Source of the DNA: Poecilobothrus nobilitatus
Taxonomy: Eukaryota > Arthropoda > Insecta > Diptera > Dolichopodidae
Direction: 5' to 3'
NCBI GenBank assembly: GCA_947095535.1
Contig: OX352774.1
Span: forward strand, 111,789,996-111,853,995
DNA length: 64,000 nt
Notes under the pieces: model-generated
The model's input: the letters and a program-made list of their open reading frames with translations, nothing else
What the model was told of the DNA's origin: nothing
Databases searched by the model: none
Position numbers and translations under genes: made by a program
Shown: positions 13,101-25,210 of the stretch, piece by piece
Layout of the letters: each line of letters begins with the position of its first letter
Position numbering within the stretch: position 1 is the first letter of the stretch

Positions 13101-13840
13101 TAAGCCCATATTAAGAACTGTCAGTTTTCCTTATTCATTTTTTTGAAATTCTTCTCACCCTTTTCCAAATTCCACTTCTTAACTATTAAACCTATCGGTT
13201 TCTTTTCCTTACGGCCGATACTGAAAAACGGAAAAAATCTTAAAAAAGCTGCTGTGTCGCAATTGTTTAACGGAACCCGACAAAAAAAAATTTTTAGACT
13301 TTCCTTTAGGTCAAAGAAGTACCTATTATTCAAAATTGAACATAATTCGTTTCCAAAAATTTTTTCTAATCGTTGTGACGTAGGGATAACAAATTACAAG
13401 TCTATTAATAGAGTCAACTCCATTGTCAAGGAGTAACACGTATACAAAATTTGAAGTCAATCGATCAAACCGTTTTTATTTTAGAGCGAAAAGTTTAAAT
13501 ATTTGTACCACAGCCCCAACTTGGCGGCCGTTAGAGCAGAATGCTTAGTCCAGAAATACTTCCCGCAACCAAAAAGATTTATATACAAATTTTCATTATG
13601 ATCGGCTGAGCAGTTTAGGTGTGTATAAATCAAAAACAAATAGACAAACATTCACTTTTATATACAAAGAAGATTTAATCGTCAATTTTTTTAATACTCG
13701 TTTAAATGACCCGATTTTTTATAATATAGAGCAGAACATCACTGTATTATGTAGGACAAAATGTATAAATACTAACATATCACGAATTATTGAATTAATA
13801 TATAATTATCTTTATACTATCTAGATACACTCATAGCACG
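13101..13840. other. unclassified repeat-like sequence
   Basis: This segment has higher complexity than its surroundings. The phrase ATTATGATCGGCTGAGCAGT at about 13597-13616, followed by ATAGACAAACATTCACTTTT, resembles the 'aaatttcattatgatcggttgagcagttta...' tails common in arthropod interspersed repeats; this likeness is from memory. Reading frames on both strands (13121-13436, 13621-13824) have no recognisable domain. The element type, orientation and limits are unknown. Confidence 0.35.
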
Positions 13841-14914
13841 CCATTAAAATGGTACACTCATTATGTATTTATCATTTTACAGTTAATTTTTTGCGGTTTT
13901 TCGCCTTCATTAAAAAAGAAAAGAAAATATCAAATGTTTATATTTTTACACTATTTTCATTCTAGTGTTCTAGAGCATACCTCTGTAATCACCTCTCATT
14001 TTTTCATACATTTCTTTTATACTGATTTTATCAGTTATCCCCCTTTCACATTTACTTGTAATTAGTAATCCCAGCAATGGTTTTCTTTTAGATTTTATTT
14101 AAATCAAGGTATAAAAAAATAAAAATTTAAAATAATTCTCAAAAGCTTTTTTTATACTATAGGACGTGAGTAAAATAAAGTGAATTGATATCAGTATACC
14201 TATACATATATAAAGATACAATTATGTGATATGTATACGTGCATATATCTACGTATGAATAAATTTTTATATAAATATTATTATTCTCTCTTTTTATTTT
14301 ATTTTAAACCATATTTTATTAAATCCTTAAATATCCTTTGAAATTGTGAGCCCAGAAAAAATATTTATAAAAAATTCTATACTTGTTAGGATAATCCTAA
14401 TAAAATTAGATTAACTCTACCACTTGAAAAAAAATTTCTTTTTTAATTCCCCATAATTAAACGCGGATGAATATTAAATTACCATAATATATATTAACCC
14501 TTTTGTAAATGGAATTGGAAAGTAAAGGAAAGTGTAAAAAGTAAAGGGAAACAGATTAATTCTAATCATCTTGACGATTATTGATACTTAAGATAACATG
14601 ACCTGTGTACAATATCTTAATTATTTATTTTCAATTTTTTCGAAATAAATTTCTACATAAAAGAAAATAATAATGATTTCTTGTTTATTATTTTTTCTTT
14701 TTCTCGAAAGAAAAGTGTGACATACATAGGGTTAAATATGCAAATCTTTGAAGATATTTAACATTTTTTATCATTGAAATTTGTGTTGCCTCTATAAAAT
14801 TCATAAGAAGATATGAATTTTTATCATCTAAAATTTGTAATTAAACAAAAAATATTTCATTTAGAAACCATTTAATTTCAAAAGATTAACCCTATCAACA
14901 GAATTGAAAAATGA
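13841..14914. other. gene-free AT-rich stretch
   Basis: Nothing supported beyond low-complexity AT sequence. Confidence 0.5.
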
Positions 14915-15055
14915 GGAAGCATATGGAAAAACTAAATCAACTCAGAATTGAATTCTAAGCTGGGATATGCATTATGTACTTTTCCATATCTATCTTGTCC
15001 TGTTTAAGATGTCACAAACGTTATGGAAAATTTATTATATCCTCAGATCATAGCG
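14915..15055 (+). mobile_element. HINE-A 3'-end fragment
   Basis: The order 'actaaatcaactcagaattg', 'aattctaagctg', 'atgtcacaaacgttatgg' and 'aaatttattatatcctcaga' matches the last 120 bp of the family A copies at 31753-32567 and 39580-40846. The GGAC array and terminal hairpin are eroded. Confidence 0.5.
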
Positions 15056-15139
15056 GTTCAATAGTCTAAACATTTTAATCATTCAGCTGAATTAAAAGAT
15101 GCCGTGGAATAAGCACTATTTTGATATAGCTAAGAATAT

Positions 15140-15475
15140 CCATAAAGTTTACATTCTGCCTAAAATGAAGTACAATTTTCAAATATGGACCGTCGCCCTC
15201 AAACTTCTTTCAATTATCTCAGCAAGATAATCCAAAACCATGCCTTACGTCTAATTGGCCATACCATCGTTCTAGTAGCACTAACTCCTCTTAATATTCG
15301 TGGAAATATTGGAGCGATTTCACTCTTTTATAGATTTCTTGTATATAATAATACTTCCTCTATTGAACTAAATTGAATTATGCCTCACTGCAAACTATTT
15401 CACCGTACCATGAAAGAGTTAACAAGTATTCATTTCTATACTGTGGAGATTCCTTGAATTTCGTTGCTAGTGTTT
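15140..15475 (+). pseudogene. LINE ORF2 C-terminal remnant
   Basis: The frame starting at 15185 contains IIQNHALRLIGHTIV, a block resembling the L-x-x-I-Q-N-R-A-I-R-L-I segment downstream of LINE RT domains, then NIRGNIGAISLFYRFLV, resembling the H-R-R-x-V-A-x-L-S-L-F-Y-R-Y block, then a relict S-S-I-E-L in place of C-S-S-E-L. After a stop at about 15374 the next residues (MPHCKLFHRTMKELTSIHF) fit the basic segment that usually follows. Upstream RT motifs are absent. This is a short, decayed 3' piece from a jockey-like or related LINE, distinct from the minus-strand LINE at 53432-59819. The assignment rests on the order of weak motifs. Confidence 0.5.
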
Positions 15476-18400
15476 AGTAATCGTGAAAAAAAAATGTAAG
15501 AACAGTAGTTAATATTTCAGCAAAAAAATGACAATATTATAAATAACGAAATAGCACCACTAACCATAGTTAGTTAGTTAATTTAAATTTTTATACTCTT
15601 TATTTGGTAATTTAATTTTAATCCTTTATTTGGTAACCATTATCATTCCATTGTTTTTCGTTTCAGTAAAAGGATAACAAGTAAAAATATTTATATATAA
15701 TCCTCTGAAATTGAAATTTAGTTTTTCATTAATTACTCAAGGATTAAATTTGAATATCAAAAATAGCTTTCAAGAATTAGAATTTTAGATAGTATAAATT
15801 TTTTTCTATAGGCTGTTATGTTGCTTACTATTTTAAAAGTTATTATAACACAGTATAAAATTTTTTAAATTTCTTATATTTGTCTGTACCATCTGAACTG
15901 TCCCGCCCCTTTTGTTCTCATATTTAAGTATAATTTCTTTATTTTATTATTTATTTATTTATTTTTATTTTATTTTATATCGTCTTGATATAAATATCTG
16001 CCGATATTATAGGTATAAGTAAAAGTCTAGTAAAAGAAATTATTTTATTTTTATAAAATTTCTCCTTTTTTAAAAAAAATTATAAAAAGCTCTTATAAAA
16101 TTTTAACAATTTTCATAGTTTTTGTTCTCAAGGGTTGGTGGTTGGTAGTTGGTGGCAATCTTACAAATACAATATTACATTTATTTACCACTATATTTAC
16201 CAATTTATTCATCCGATTTGTCTTCATTCGCCTAAGCCGTGACCTATGTCGAGACTTTTGTAGCTGATGTCTCCAACTTATTTCTTGTAATTTTTGGACA
16301 TATTATTTTTAAATTATAGATGCTTTTTTTACCTATAGCCAGTTTTTTTTTAACCTCAGGAATTAATTACAAGCCGTCCATTCTAGAATAGTTGTTTCTG
16401 GATTTACATTAGAATTTTAGTGGACTTAGAACACAAGCATGCCTTAAAGAGGATCAGTCACAAACCCACACATACAATAAATGCTTTCACAAAAATATGT
16501 ATGATCATTATACAGTGGGCTCATAATCATACCTTACTGAGCCTATTTTGCCTCCCGTACTTAACGGATCTATAGAAGGTGAAGATCTTCTTCTAAATAT
16601 AGATTATTCGTAAACTTCCATTTCCAGTCAGTCACATACACACATAAGAAAAACATTCACAAAATACATAAGTTATTTTTGTTATTTTACTACTTTCCAC
16701 TAACATTATGTCAATGGGTTTAAATTGTTGAATTAAGTATTTTCTAATAATTTTTTTAACCTGGTTTTAAGTAAAATGTTTTTTTACAGATTCTTTTTTT
16801 TATAATAGAAACGCTTTTCTTGAGGGGAATGTTTTTTTTTAAAAACTAAAATACTTTTCCGCAATCTTTCTTTTTGTGTCGCTAATCGTAGATTTACCAC
16901 ATCGACGTACTGTTACATTTACTTGTTTTAATTTTATTTTTATCAATGGAACTTTTAATTTAAAATTCCGTTACAGCAACTTTGATTGAAAATCACTTTA
17001 TCTTGTTCTATTTTAAGCGATCTGTAAGCATAATCAAGTAAATTTTTAAACATTGTAACATTTTAAAAATCCGTTATTCTCTTTAATGATGTTAATGATT
17101 CTCTTTAGATTGATAATTTAAAAATGTTTGAGTGCATACAAGTCGGTTTTATATTTGTTGATTTTGGTGTAGTTACATTTAGATATACATATTTTTAATT
17201 TTCCTTTACTATTTTGAATATCTATGTATATAGGTATGATTGATTAAAAGTGAAATGTTAAATTTTGCATTTTACAATAATAACGGTATCTTTATATGTT
17301 TGCTTGAAAGTATATATGTATTATAAATTTTAGTAGTATAACAGGAAAAAACGAAATCAAACAGGTAATACACTATTTGTGAATTAGTTTGTTTGTTATA
17401 CTGTGAATTTATTCTAAGTAATCACATAAAAAATTGCGAGATATTTATGTTAATACGAGATTAAAGACAACTGTTACCTAATATTAAACTTAATACATTA
17501 TTGTATTTGTTTTTTTCTCTAAAATAAGTGGTAATATTTGAAAGATACCAAGAATACGCCCTTATTAGCGTCAAACTTTTATTGACGACTAAACTCATCT
17601 TCCCTTAATCAGTATAATAGATTGAAACTCTTAACTTCTCACACAGTATATTGGGTAGAGAGTAGATATTTGGAAGTTTAGATAGTTTGGAAGTTGATGA
17701 ATTCAGGAGGGAGACTATATTCGAACAATTAATCTGTGTTTTATTATTAGATACTATTTTGTTAACAGTAGTAAATGCGTTAGTCAGTTAAAACATAGCA
17801 TTAAAATATGATTCTGCATGAGGTAATAACTGAAGGTAGCTCCACTATAACAATTATTATTATTATTGTAATTGTTACGATATAACATTTGTACTTATTT
17901 TTTATGTGATCTTCAATGAAAAAACTTCTTGATACAAAATATTTCATTCGCAAAGTTTTTTGAGATAATTAAGTTGAAAAGAACAAGAATGACTTCGCTA
18001 AAATTAGCTTGAAAGATTTCAAAATGAGATCAAGTGATCAAGAGATCACTTATCAAAAATAAAAATTAACATTGAATTATTCGAAACTTCGGATCGTTAT
18101 TCTTGTTCCCGTAGAAATTATGAAGGTAATCTGCTAATAGAATTCGCGCCCAATGTTATAAATTAAAAATGTAATTATAAAATTATTTAATTCCAACAGT
18201 AAAATCAAACATATGAAATTTATCAAAGGTAATTTAAGACAATTCGTTAATGACTTTGTAATTTTCTTGAACATTTTCAGTGGATATTTCGAAATATTTA
18301 AAAAACTTAACTTTCACAAAGTTAAAATTCTTTAAAATTAATTTTTAAAATAAAATTGGTTCAGTTTAATCTAAAATACAAAAAAAAAGATATTTAAAGA

Positions 18401-19869
18401 TAAAAATAAAATACCTACTATATATCTTTTCAACTATTTTCTTATGCCAACTGTTCCAAAAAGTGTTGAATTTATTCTTTCAAATAAATTTTAACAAAAT
18501 ATATTTATCTTATCTGAAAAATATTTATATCAAAAGTTTATTTTTGAAAATTGTATTGAATTTCGATTTATATCTACGATATGAATGTTGAAGACGATAG
18601 TTATTTATTCTTTTCTTGAAAATAACTACCGACAAATCTCAATTTTATCAATAAGATTTGGGGTGCTTCTGTAAATAAACCGAAAATAAAATTTAAATTT
18701 TCTCTTAATACTGTGGGGTTCAATTTTTAATCTAATAGATATAAATTTTATTTCGATTAAAAATTTAAAACAAACAAAAAAAAAATCTACTGACATTGAT
18801 TTTAAATAAAAAATTCGTATCGTTTGATTATATCTTGTTGTTACTATTTGAATTTTAACTATATCTATAGATAGTTACTGTAGATATTTATTATTTAAGT
18901 TCTTTTTTTTGCTTTTTGATCGTACAAAAATTTAATATTGAAGAACATGAGCTAATCGATTATTTATTTTATTGTTAAAAATTAATTTAATATTTAATTT
19001 GATCTTTTTTTTTTTTGAAGAAAATCTTAAAATAAAATTAAATAAGAAAAATTATTATGTTTTTATTGAACATCTTCTGGATTTGTTTTTTCAAGAGGGA
19101 CTAATAGTTTTCTGAATAGTTTTTAGTTTTAGTTGATCACCAAAATCACATATATCCAAATATTTGAAGGAACTTAAATATGTACAGTTTGGTTTTCAAG
19201 AGAAGGATGTAGGAGGAATGACTGGAGAATCAATTTTAGAAAATGTATGTGTAATAAAAGATGAAGGATGAAATTTGAAGGGATGTTTTCAAAAAAGAAT
19301 ATGTTTTTCCTACATTTCAGTATATTGTACAGGTACACGAAAATCTGTTAAAATTAAATTTACTATGTCTACAATAAGATTTAACTTAAATTCTTCAATT
19401 TTAAGCTAAACTTAAATCAAAAGAAAGACTCAGACACAGGACTAAGCTTAGTATTATAATGAAGATTCAATTTAAAATTTCTGCCAAAAATTGTTGTGAA
19501 CAGCATTTATTATTGTTAAGTAACCCATTCATTCTTGAATTATTGGAATGTTTAACTTACCCAATAGACCAACAATTATTAATGTCTATTATACGGTTAC
19601 AGTAAAATTTTTGGAAGATATTAATTTCATCGGAGCTTAAAATTGTGTCTATACAAATTTCCTTAAAGCAATTTGCCGAAAATTTAAAAACCTTTCAGAA
19701 TTAATTTTAATTTGATGCTTACTTATTTATAGATTAAGAAGCTAAGAATTCTAATGTTTGAAACAAAAATGACTGATTGTCGATATCTAATTGATTTAGT
19801 TATATGAAAAAAAAATTTAAAAACTTGTTTAGTAAAAAATCTTTAAAACTTGCATAAGTAATCATTCAG
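15476..19869. other. long gene-free AT-rich stretch
   Basis: There is no supported gene. A TTTA microsatellite lies at about 15945-15980. The segment 16340-16660 is less AT-rich than its neighbours and of unknown nature; it contains CAGTGGGCTCATAATCATAC. Confidence 0.45.
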
Positions 19870-20437
19870 TTTTGCTGGAAGAACCACTTATGGTTCTCGT
19901 ATAGTCTCTAACATTTTATTTTTTTTTCCTTTTCACAAAATTTCACCACGGGTTGGGATTTTGGAAACTTCCGAACGAGCTCCAGACTAAACGAGTATCT
20001 CTAAAACCAATAAAGATAGGACCTTTACATTTGGTACAAAGATATTCTGTCATGTTTCCTTTAAAACTGAAAACTGATATTTGAGATGATTTAGGTCAGC
20101 AAACGAGCATAGCTTCAAAACAAATACAGATAGAACCTTTAAAATTGGTACACAAGTGCTCTGTAATGCTTTCTTTATGTATACCTGAAATTGGAGATGA
20201 ATTGGAGAGGCGGTTCTGGTAGTTGACACATACCTGTTAAGGTCTCACAAGCATATTTACAAATTTAATGAAGATAGAAACTTGAAATATTGTACAAGAG
20301 TTGTAAAAGCGTTTATATTTTTAGGTTATATTAAATATCTAATTAAAATAACTTAAGAATTTTTAATTTAATTTGAATTTTTCAGGTGTAAAGTATTAAT
20401 AAGTCGGTTGCATCGTCTTACTGTTATACTTACTTGT
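19870..20437 (-). mobile_element. HINE-C copy 1, inverted, 3'-truncated
   Basis: On the minus strand it begins with the family C 5' end: the hairpin region TAAGACGATGCAACCGACTT (20401-20420, one mismatch to the perfect hairpin in copy 2), then the subterminal motif TTTACACCTG at about 20383. The body holds degenerate units with 'tccaaaaccaacaaagatag'-like phrases also seen in copy 2 (43801-44896), including 'acgagtatctctaaaaccaa' and 'cttccgaacgagctcc' read on plus. The GGAC array and 3' end are absent, so the left edge is approximate. Confidence 0.65.
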
Positions 20438-21010
20438 CTACGTTATATTATAGTATTTTCTCCATATTTCATATAAAACCTAAAATATTATTTAGTGAGT
20501 TATGGGATAAGTATATCTATAGGTTCTTATTTTTAAATTTCTAAATAAAGTATTAATATCACGTTATTTTTAATAAATCAAAAAAGTATCCGATTTTAAA
20601 GGATTTGCAGTTTACCAATATTGCCGTTTGTATTGGCGGGATATATCGTAAAAATTCATTTCAATATCTCATAAATTACAGGGGGTCTCTATAGTTATTA
20701 CATTTTTTAGTAATATTTTAAATATCATGCTGCCTCATAAATGTTGTGATAAAATTGTTAAAACATATTATAAACTTCACAATTTCTTTTTTTTTTTTGT
20801 TGTTTCAGAATTATAACGAAATCATTGTGTTAGGTAGGTACTAGGAAACATCGAAAGGTAACTGAACGTTTTATATATAAGTGCTTGTTATGTTATAGAA
20901 TATGGATAACATAATATTGCTAATCCAGTAATTAAAATAAGTATAAATTAAACTTTTTTGTAGGTACCAATAGGTATTGAAAAGCTGTGCCTCTGAAACT
21001 TTAACTTAGT
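20438..21010. other. gene-free AT-rich stretch
   Basis: Nothing supported. Confidence 0.5.
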
Positions 21011-21075
21011 AAAAACGAGAAAGAATACAGTTGACATTGTCAACTCTTAGATACCCGTACGAACCGTTAGTATGT
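21011..21075 (+). mobile_element. HINE-A 5'-end fragment
   Basis: It starts AAAAACGAGAAAGAATACAG, followed by the perfect small hairpin AGTTGAC-ATT-GTCAACT (about 21029-21045) and the subterminal GATACCCGTACGAAC, matching the 5' end of the A copies at 31753 and 39580. Downstream sequence to 21690 does not match family A. It is either a solo 5' end or the left end of one large composite element ending at 22600. Confidence 0.65.
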
Positions 21076-21689
21076 TCACAGCCTGTCACTCTGCTTACAA
21101 TATTATTTTTTTAATATTTTAGTATTTTAAAATAATTTAGGTGAATTTTATAATTTCTAGCACTATGGGTTGTACATATATTCAAACTATATGTTTATAT
21201 GTACATTCGTCAAAAGCAGATTCCAACCTTCCACATAACGATTATCAATCCAAAACTTTTTCAAATATTCTATAGTACCATTTAATACTAAGCGGTAAAT
21301 GTATATTAAATTTACTAAGTACAAAATAGTAAATATAATTTTAAATATTATATTATATTATATTTAAATATTCCATTGACAGAATAATTTCTTATAAGTA
21401 CAATAAAATACATATATGTATGTAAATACGGCGCTATATAATATACATCTATACTCTTATCATTCATTCACTAGTGACATATACGATATATTGTAAATAA
21501 ACATGATATTATATAAGTATGTATATATATCAATATCATATAAATAAAAATTCTTCAAGCAACCGTTATGTTGTTTATTTATTTACATTTTTTTGTACTA
21601 CGCATTATATCCTCAACAATTTCAAATTATCGAGTAAAACAAATGCAAAAAATTTGTTGAAGAAATTTGTTAGAAAATTTTAAAAAATC
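21076..21689. other. AT-rich stretch between HINE pieces
   Basis: No gene and no match to the HINE families was noticed. TA-rich microsatellite-like runs occur near 21340-21370 and 21500-21540. Confidence 0.4.
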
Positions 21690-22600
21690 AAGTAACACTT
21701 TCGTCAATTATAAAGTAACCCTATATTATTAAAAAAGTTGTTAACAGAAATAAAAGTATAATGTTGAAGCTTTAATTTTTGTGTATTACTTGAAAAAAGT
21801 TTTAACAGGTGTTTAAAAATAGGAAATTTTCAGTTTTTGACCCTTTACAGCTCCTAAACGGGGGGTGATACAACAAAAATTTCTGAAATGACTCATACTT
21901 ATTTTCAAAGATCTAACTTCTGTCAAAATTTCAAGTTTCCAACTTAAACCGTTTAGAAGATAGAAGGGTTAAAGGATTTTGCAAAATTTGAGTTTCGCAT
22001 AACGGTAAATTAAGACACCGTATGCCACAAATATATATGTATTGTATATATACTTTTAAAGCTAATAAAAGCAGTAATCGTTTGGCGTTTTCAAAATAAA
22101 GATATACCTTATACAACTTGTGCTATAACAATTTAAATATAGAGCTTTTTTGAACCTTTGGGGAGCTGTAGCTCCGTAAAGGGTAGGGCTACGAAAAAAA
22201 GTTATTAAAAATAAAATTAATATTTTTGTGAGATCTATCAGCAGTTAAAATTTCATAGCTCTATTTCAAAAAAAAATGTAGGGATCTAAAAGTTAGGTGT
22301 TCGAGAAATACCCTAAGTTTTGGTCCAAACTCAACCAAAAAAAATAGGGAACCTACAAATTACTCCCAGAATATTTTGTGTAAATTTCAAGATTCTAGCT
22401 TTCTTAGTTTTTGAGTTAGCGTGCTGACGGACGGACGGGCGGACGGACGGACGGACGGACGGACATGGCTCAAACGTCTTAGAATTGTTTTCTGATCCGA
22501 TCCATACCTTTGAAGGTATATCTAGCTCGCTTATTTCGAGGTATTACAAACGGAGGAGTAATTTTATTATACCCGATCCTATCGTACGGGTATAATAAAA
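21690..22600 (+). mobile_element. HINE with B-like body and A-like 3' terminus
   Basis: The body (21690-22330) follows family B: 'ttaacagaaataaaagtata', 'cctttacagctcctaaacgg', 'aatttcaagtttccaactta' and 'cgcataacggtaaatt'. The end is family A type: 'cgtgctgacgg' leads into an ACGG/GGAC array (about 22426-22464), then 'catggctcaaacgtcttaga' and a terminal hairpin with perfect 13-bp arms TTTATTATACCCG (22563-22575) and CGGGTATAATAAA (22587-22599). That hairpin carries the ATACCCG motif of family A rather than the GCACATTT motif of B. It is either an exchange between families or a fourth, intermediate family. Confidence 0.7.
22426..22464. repeat. GGAC (GTCY) microsatellite
   Basis: About nine to ten near-perfect ACGG/GGAC units form the longest such array in the window. 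It sits about 100 bp before the 3' hairpin of its host element, the same relative place as the shorter arrays near 3600, 25140, 32422, 40730, 44757 and 56960. Confidence 0.9.
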
Positions 22601-24264
22601 TATTTTAATTTCCTTATGGATATTCATATACCTAATTAAAAGTGAAACAGATATTGTGGAAAGGTAGTTATCATAAGTAGACGAATGCAGAACCAGGTTA
22701 CTTTATAAAAGTGAAAGTAATGTACATTTTGTACGTTTCTTTGCCTGTTACTGTGAATGGAATAATTTGTGATTCTGGTTTTGTAAAAATCCAAAGATTT
22801 AACCACTTAATAAAATAAATTAGACGTTTTAAATATACGTGTTAGTACCTGATCATATTACCCTATTATTATATTATTTTATTCTGTCCTTATCTAAAAT
22901 AAATAAATTTAATTTGCTAATGTGAATTTGTTTTACTTTTTTATATATTTTTTTTTTTTTATAATTTAGTCGTTTTTTATCACAATTACATGAAGCACGT
23001 GTAATTGAAGTCAACTTGTGGCTGTTAAATATTTAAAAATATGCAGAAAAAGAAAATACAAATAGCACGTTTTTCTAAAAATAATTGGGATAAATTAGAA
23101 TCGGATAAAAAAAATCTTTATTAATCAGATATACTGTTATTTTTTGTTTTTTTTTTTAATATTTTGTTAATTATAGAATATTTTATGACTTAAACAAGGA
23201 ATCCTTGAAGGTCATTTCGATTGGTAAGTGGTTGAAAATGGGTATCTAATATTGAAAATCTTTTACGAAAATATTCTTATTAATTTTATTGATTTTAAGA
23301 GAAGAAATAGTTCATAATGTTGATTGAGGATAAGTTTAGTTTTTTTTTATCTTATTTAAAGAAAAGAAACTCTGCATTTATTATGATCTATTCAAATGAC
23401 ATTTCGGTTATTTCTGTTTTGATTCGGTGTATGATTATGATTTGTTCGGTGAGATGATTAAAACAATTTTATGTCAGAAAATTCCATAATCTCAACTGCC
23501 ATCTAAAATTTACTGAAAAAACTAACGAATAAATATTTAAGTAGTTTTTGTCGTGTTTAAGGCTCCGATCTATCAATCAAAAGATCTTAGGTTTAAATCC
23601 CGCTTAAGTTAATAAAGGATATAACTATTGTTCCATATTATGTCTATAAAGCAAAGCATCCATATAAAATATATCAGCTATATGGTATGTAGTATCAACA
23701 CAATATCTCGTACAAAAATAAATAAATAAAATAAATAAAAAAATATATAAAAAATAATTACAATTAGTTTTCTATATTTTCTTTAAATAATGTTGGAAAC
23801 TTACAGGAAAACTGATTGGAGTTATTTTTGAATTTTATTTGCTCCCTTTTATTTAACATAATTATGAATAGTTTTTTTTCGGAGTGGCATAAGTCATGTT
23901 CTATTGAATAAAGGTCACTTTAAATCACTTAAAGAATTGTTTCTTGTGCTTATATTATGTACTCTAAATATTATTTAGTATATTATCAAAATATTTTGAA
24001 TAATTAGCTTCTTAGTACCAACATATTAATCCTCCCGTCCTTTGGTTCACTTATTTAGAAGAAAAATACGTGTTTTCTTATAAAGTAATGCAATCTAACC
24101 ATATTTAGAAAGTAATAAAATAATAATGTTGTAAAACAACTTAATTATGTAGTTCCATCCGTTAATGACCTACATGTTTAAAAACTCTATTTATTTAAAT
24201 GGTTAGCGGGTGCTATATGATGTTTTTTTAATCTGAAAGTCAATCAATAAGAACCTTAAATAAA
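22601..24264. other. gene-free AT-rich stretch
   Basis: Nothing supported. There are several T and A runs, and short TAAATAAA repeats near 23720-23760. Confidence 0.5.
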
Positions 24265-25210
24265 GCAGAATGTAAACCAACGGTTTTTAAAAGCGCACAT
24301 TTCCAAAAGATAATACAAACTCTTTAGAAGTGTGACTTGCACCAAAATTTGAAAATTTCATATAAGAAAAAATGTGAAAATAGAACTTTTTTGCAATTTT
24401 GAAAGGCTCTAAATCCGAAACCCTATATAACTAAGAAAACCCATTAACAAATGTAAAAATATATTATTGAACCTTTAATTTTTATGTCTTGCGAAGAAAA
24501 ATTTGTACAGGTGCGTAAATTAGAGTTGTCTAAAAAAATATATTATTGAACCTTTAATTTTTATGTCTTGCGAAGAAAAATTTGTATAGGTGCGTAAATT
24601 AGAGTTGTCTAAAAATAGTAATAATAATAAAAATAGTGTTAATTTTTGAGCCCTAATAACGCATAAACAGGAGGTTGTCACAAAAATTCTGAGGAAGCTT
24701 GTACTAATTCTAAAATTTCTTTTTTACATTAAAATTTCAAATCTCTATATAAAGTGCTGGAGTTATGAAAATAGAAAATCATGCAAAATTTGGTTTTCAA
24801 ATAACGGTAAATTTAAATACTAAACTGAAAAACAATGTATAATTTTGACTTCCAAAAATAAAAAAAAATCCTGTTGAATCGCGTTTTCAGATTGAAAAAA
24901 TGTTAAGTAGAACATGAGATATACGAATTTAAAATGGGACTTCATCAAAGTTTGAGAGGCTGTAACTCCGTAATGGGGGGGGCTACATAAAAAAGTTGTT
25001 TCACAACATTTAAAACAAGCTATCTGTGCGACCTATCATTTGAGACCTAGGTTGAAACAACCTATCATTTGAGACCTATCTGTGATTAAAATTTTTCTAT
25101 CTTTAACGGTGTAGAAGGTTTGTAAACAGATGCGTAGACGGACGGACGGACGGACGGACAGAGTGAAACTAATAGGCACATTTTTTCAAATTTTTTTATG
25201 GAAATGTGCT
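24265..25210 (+). mobile_element. HINE-B copy 2, complete
   Basis: The 5' end is GCAGAATGTAAACCAACGG followed by the subterminal motif GCACATTTCC (24295-24304). The 3' end is 'tttgtaaacagatgcgtaga', a GGAC array, 'agagtgaaactaataggcac', and a hairpin of GCACATTT (25176-25183) with AAATGTGC, ending GGAAATGTGCT (25200-25210). The 5' motif is the exact reverse complement of the last 10 bases of the hairpin arm. An exact-looking 79-bp tandem duplication starts at 24461 and repeats from 24540. A smaller duplication of 'aacaacctatcatttgagac' lies near 25030-25080. No protein is encoded. Confidence 0.8.

Noticed and set aside
22426..22464. GGAC array as a telomeric or stand-alone satellite repeat
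   Set aside because: It sits at the same place relative to the 3' hairpin as in the other HINE copies, so it is an element component.
24265..25210. LTR retrotransposon or endogenous retrovirus
   Set aside because: No long terminal direct repeats, primer-binding site, or gag/pol frames were found anywhere in the window; the repeated families end in inverted motifs and hairpins.
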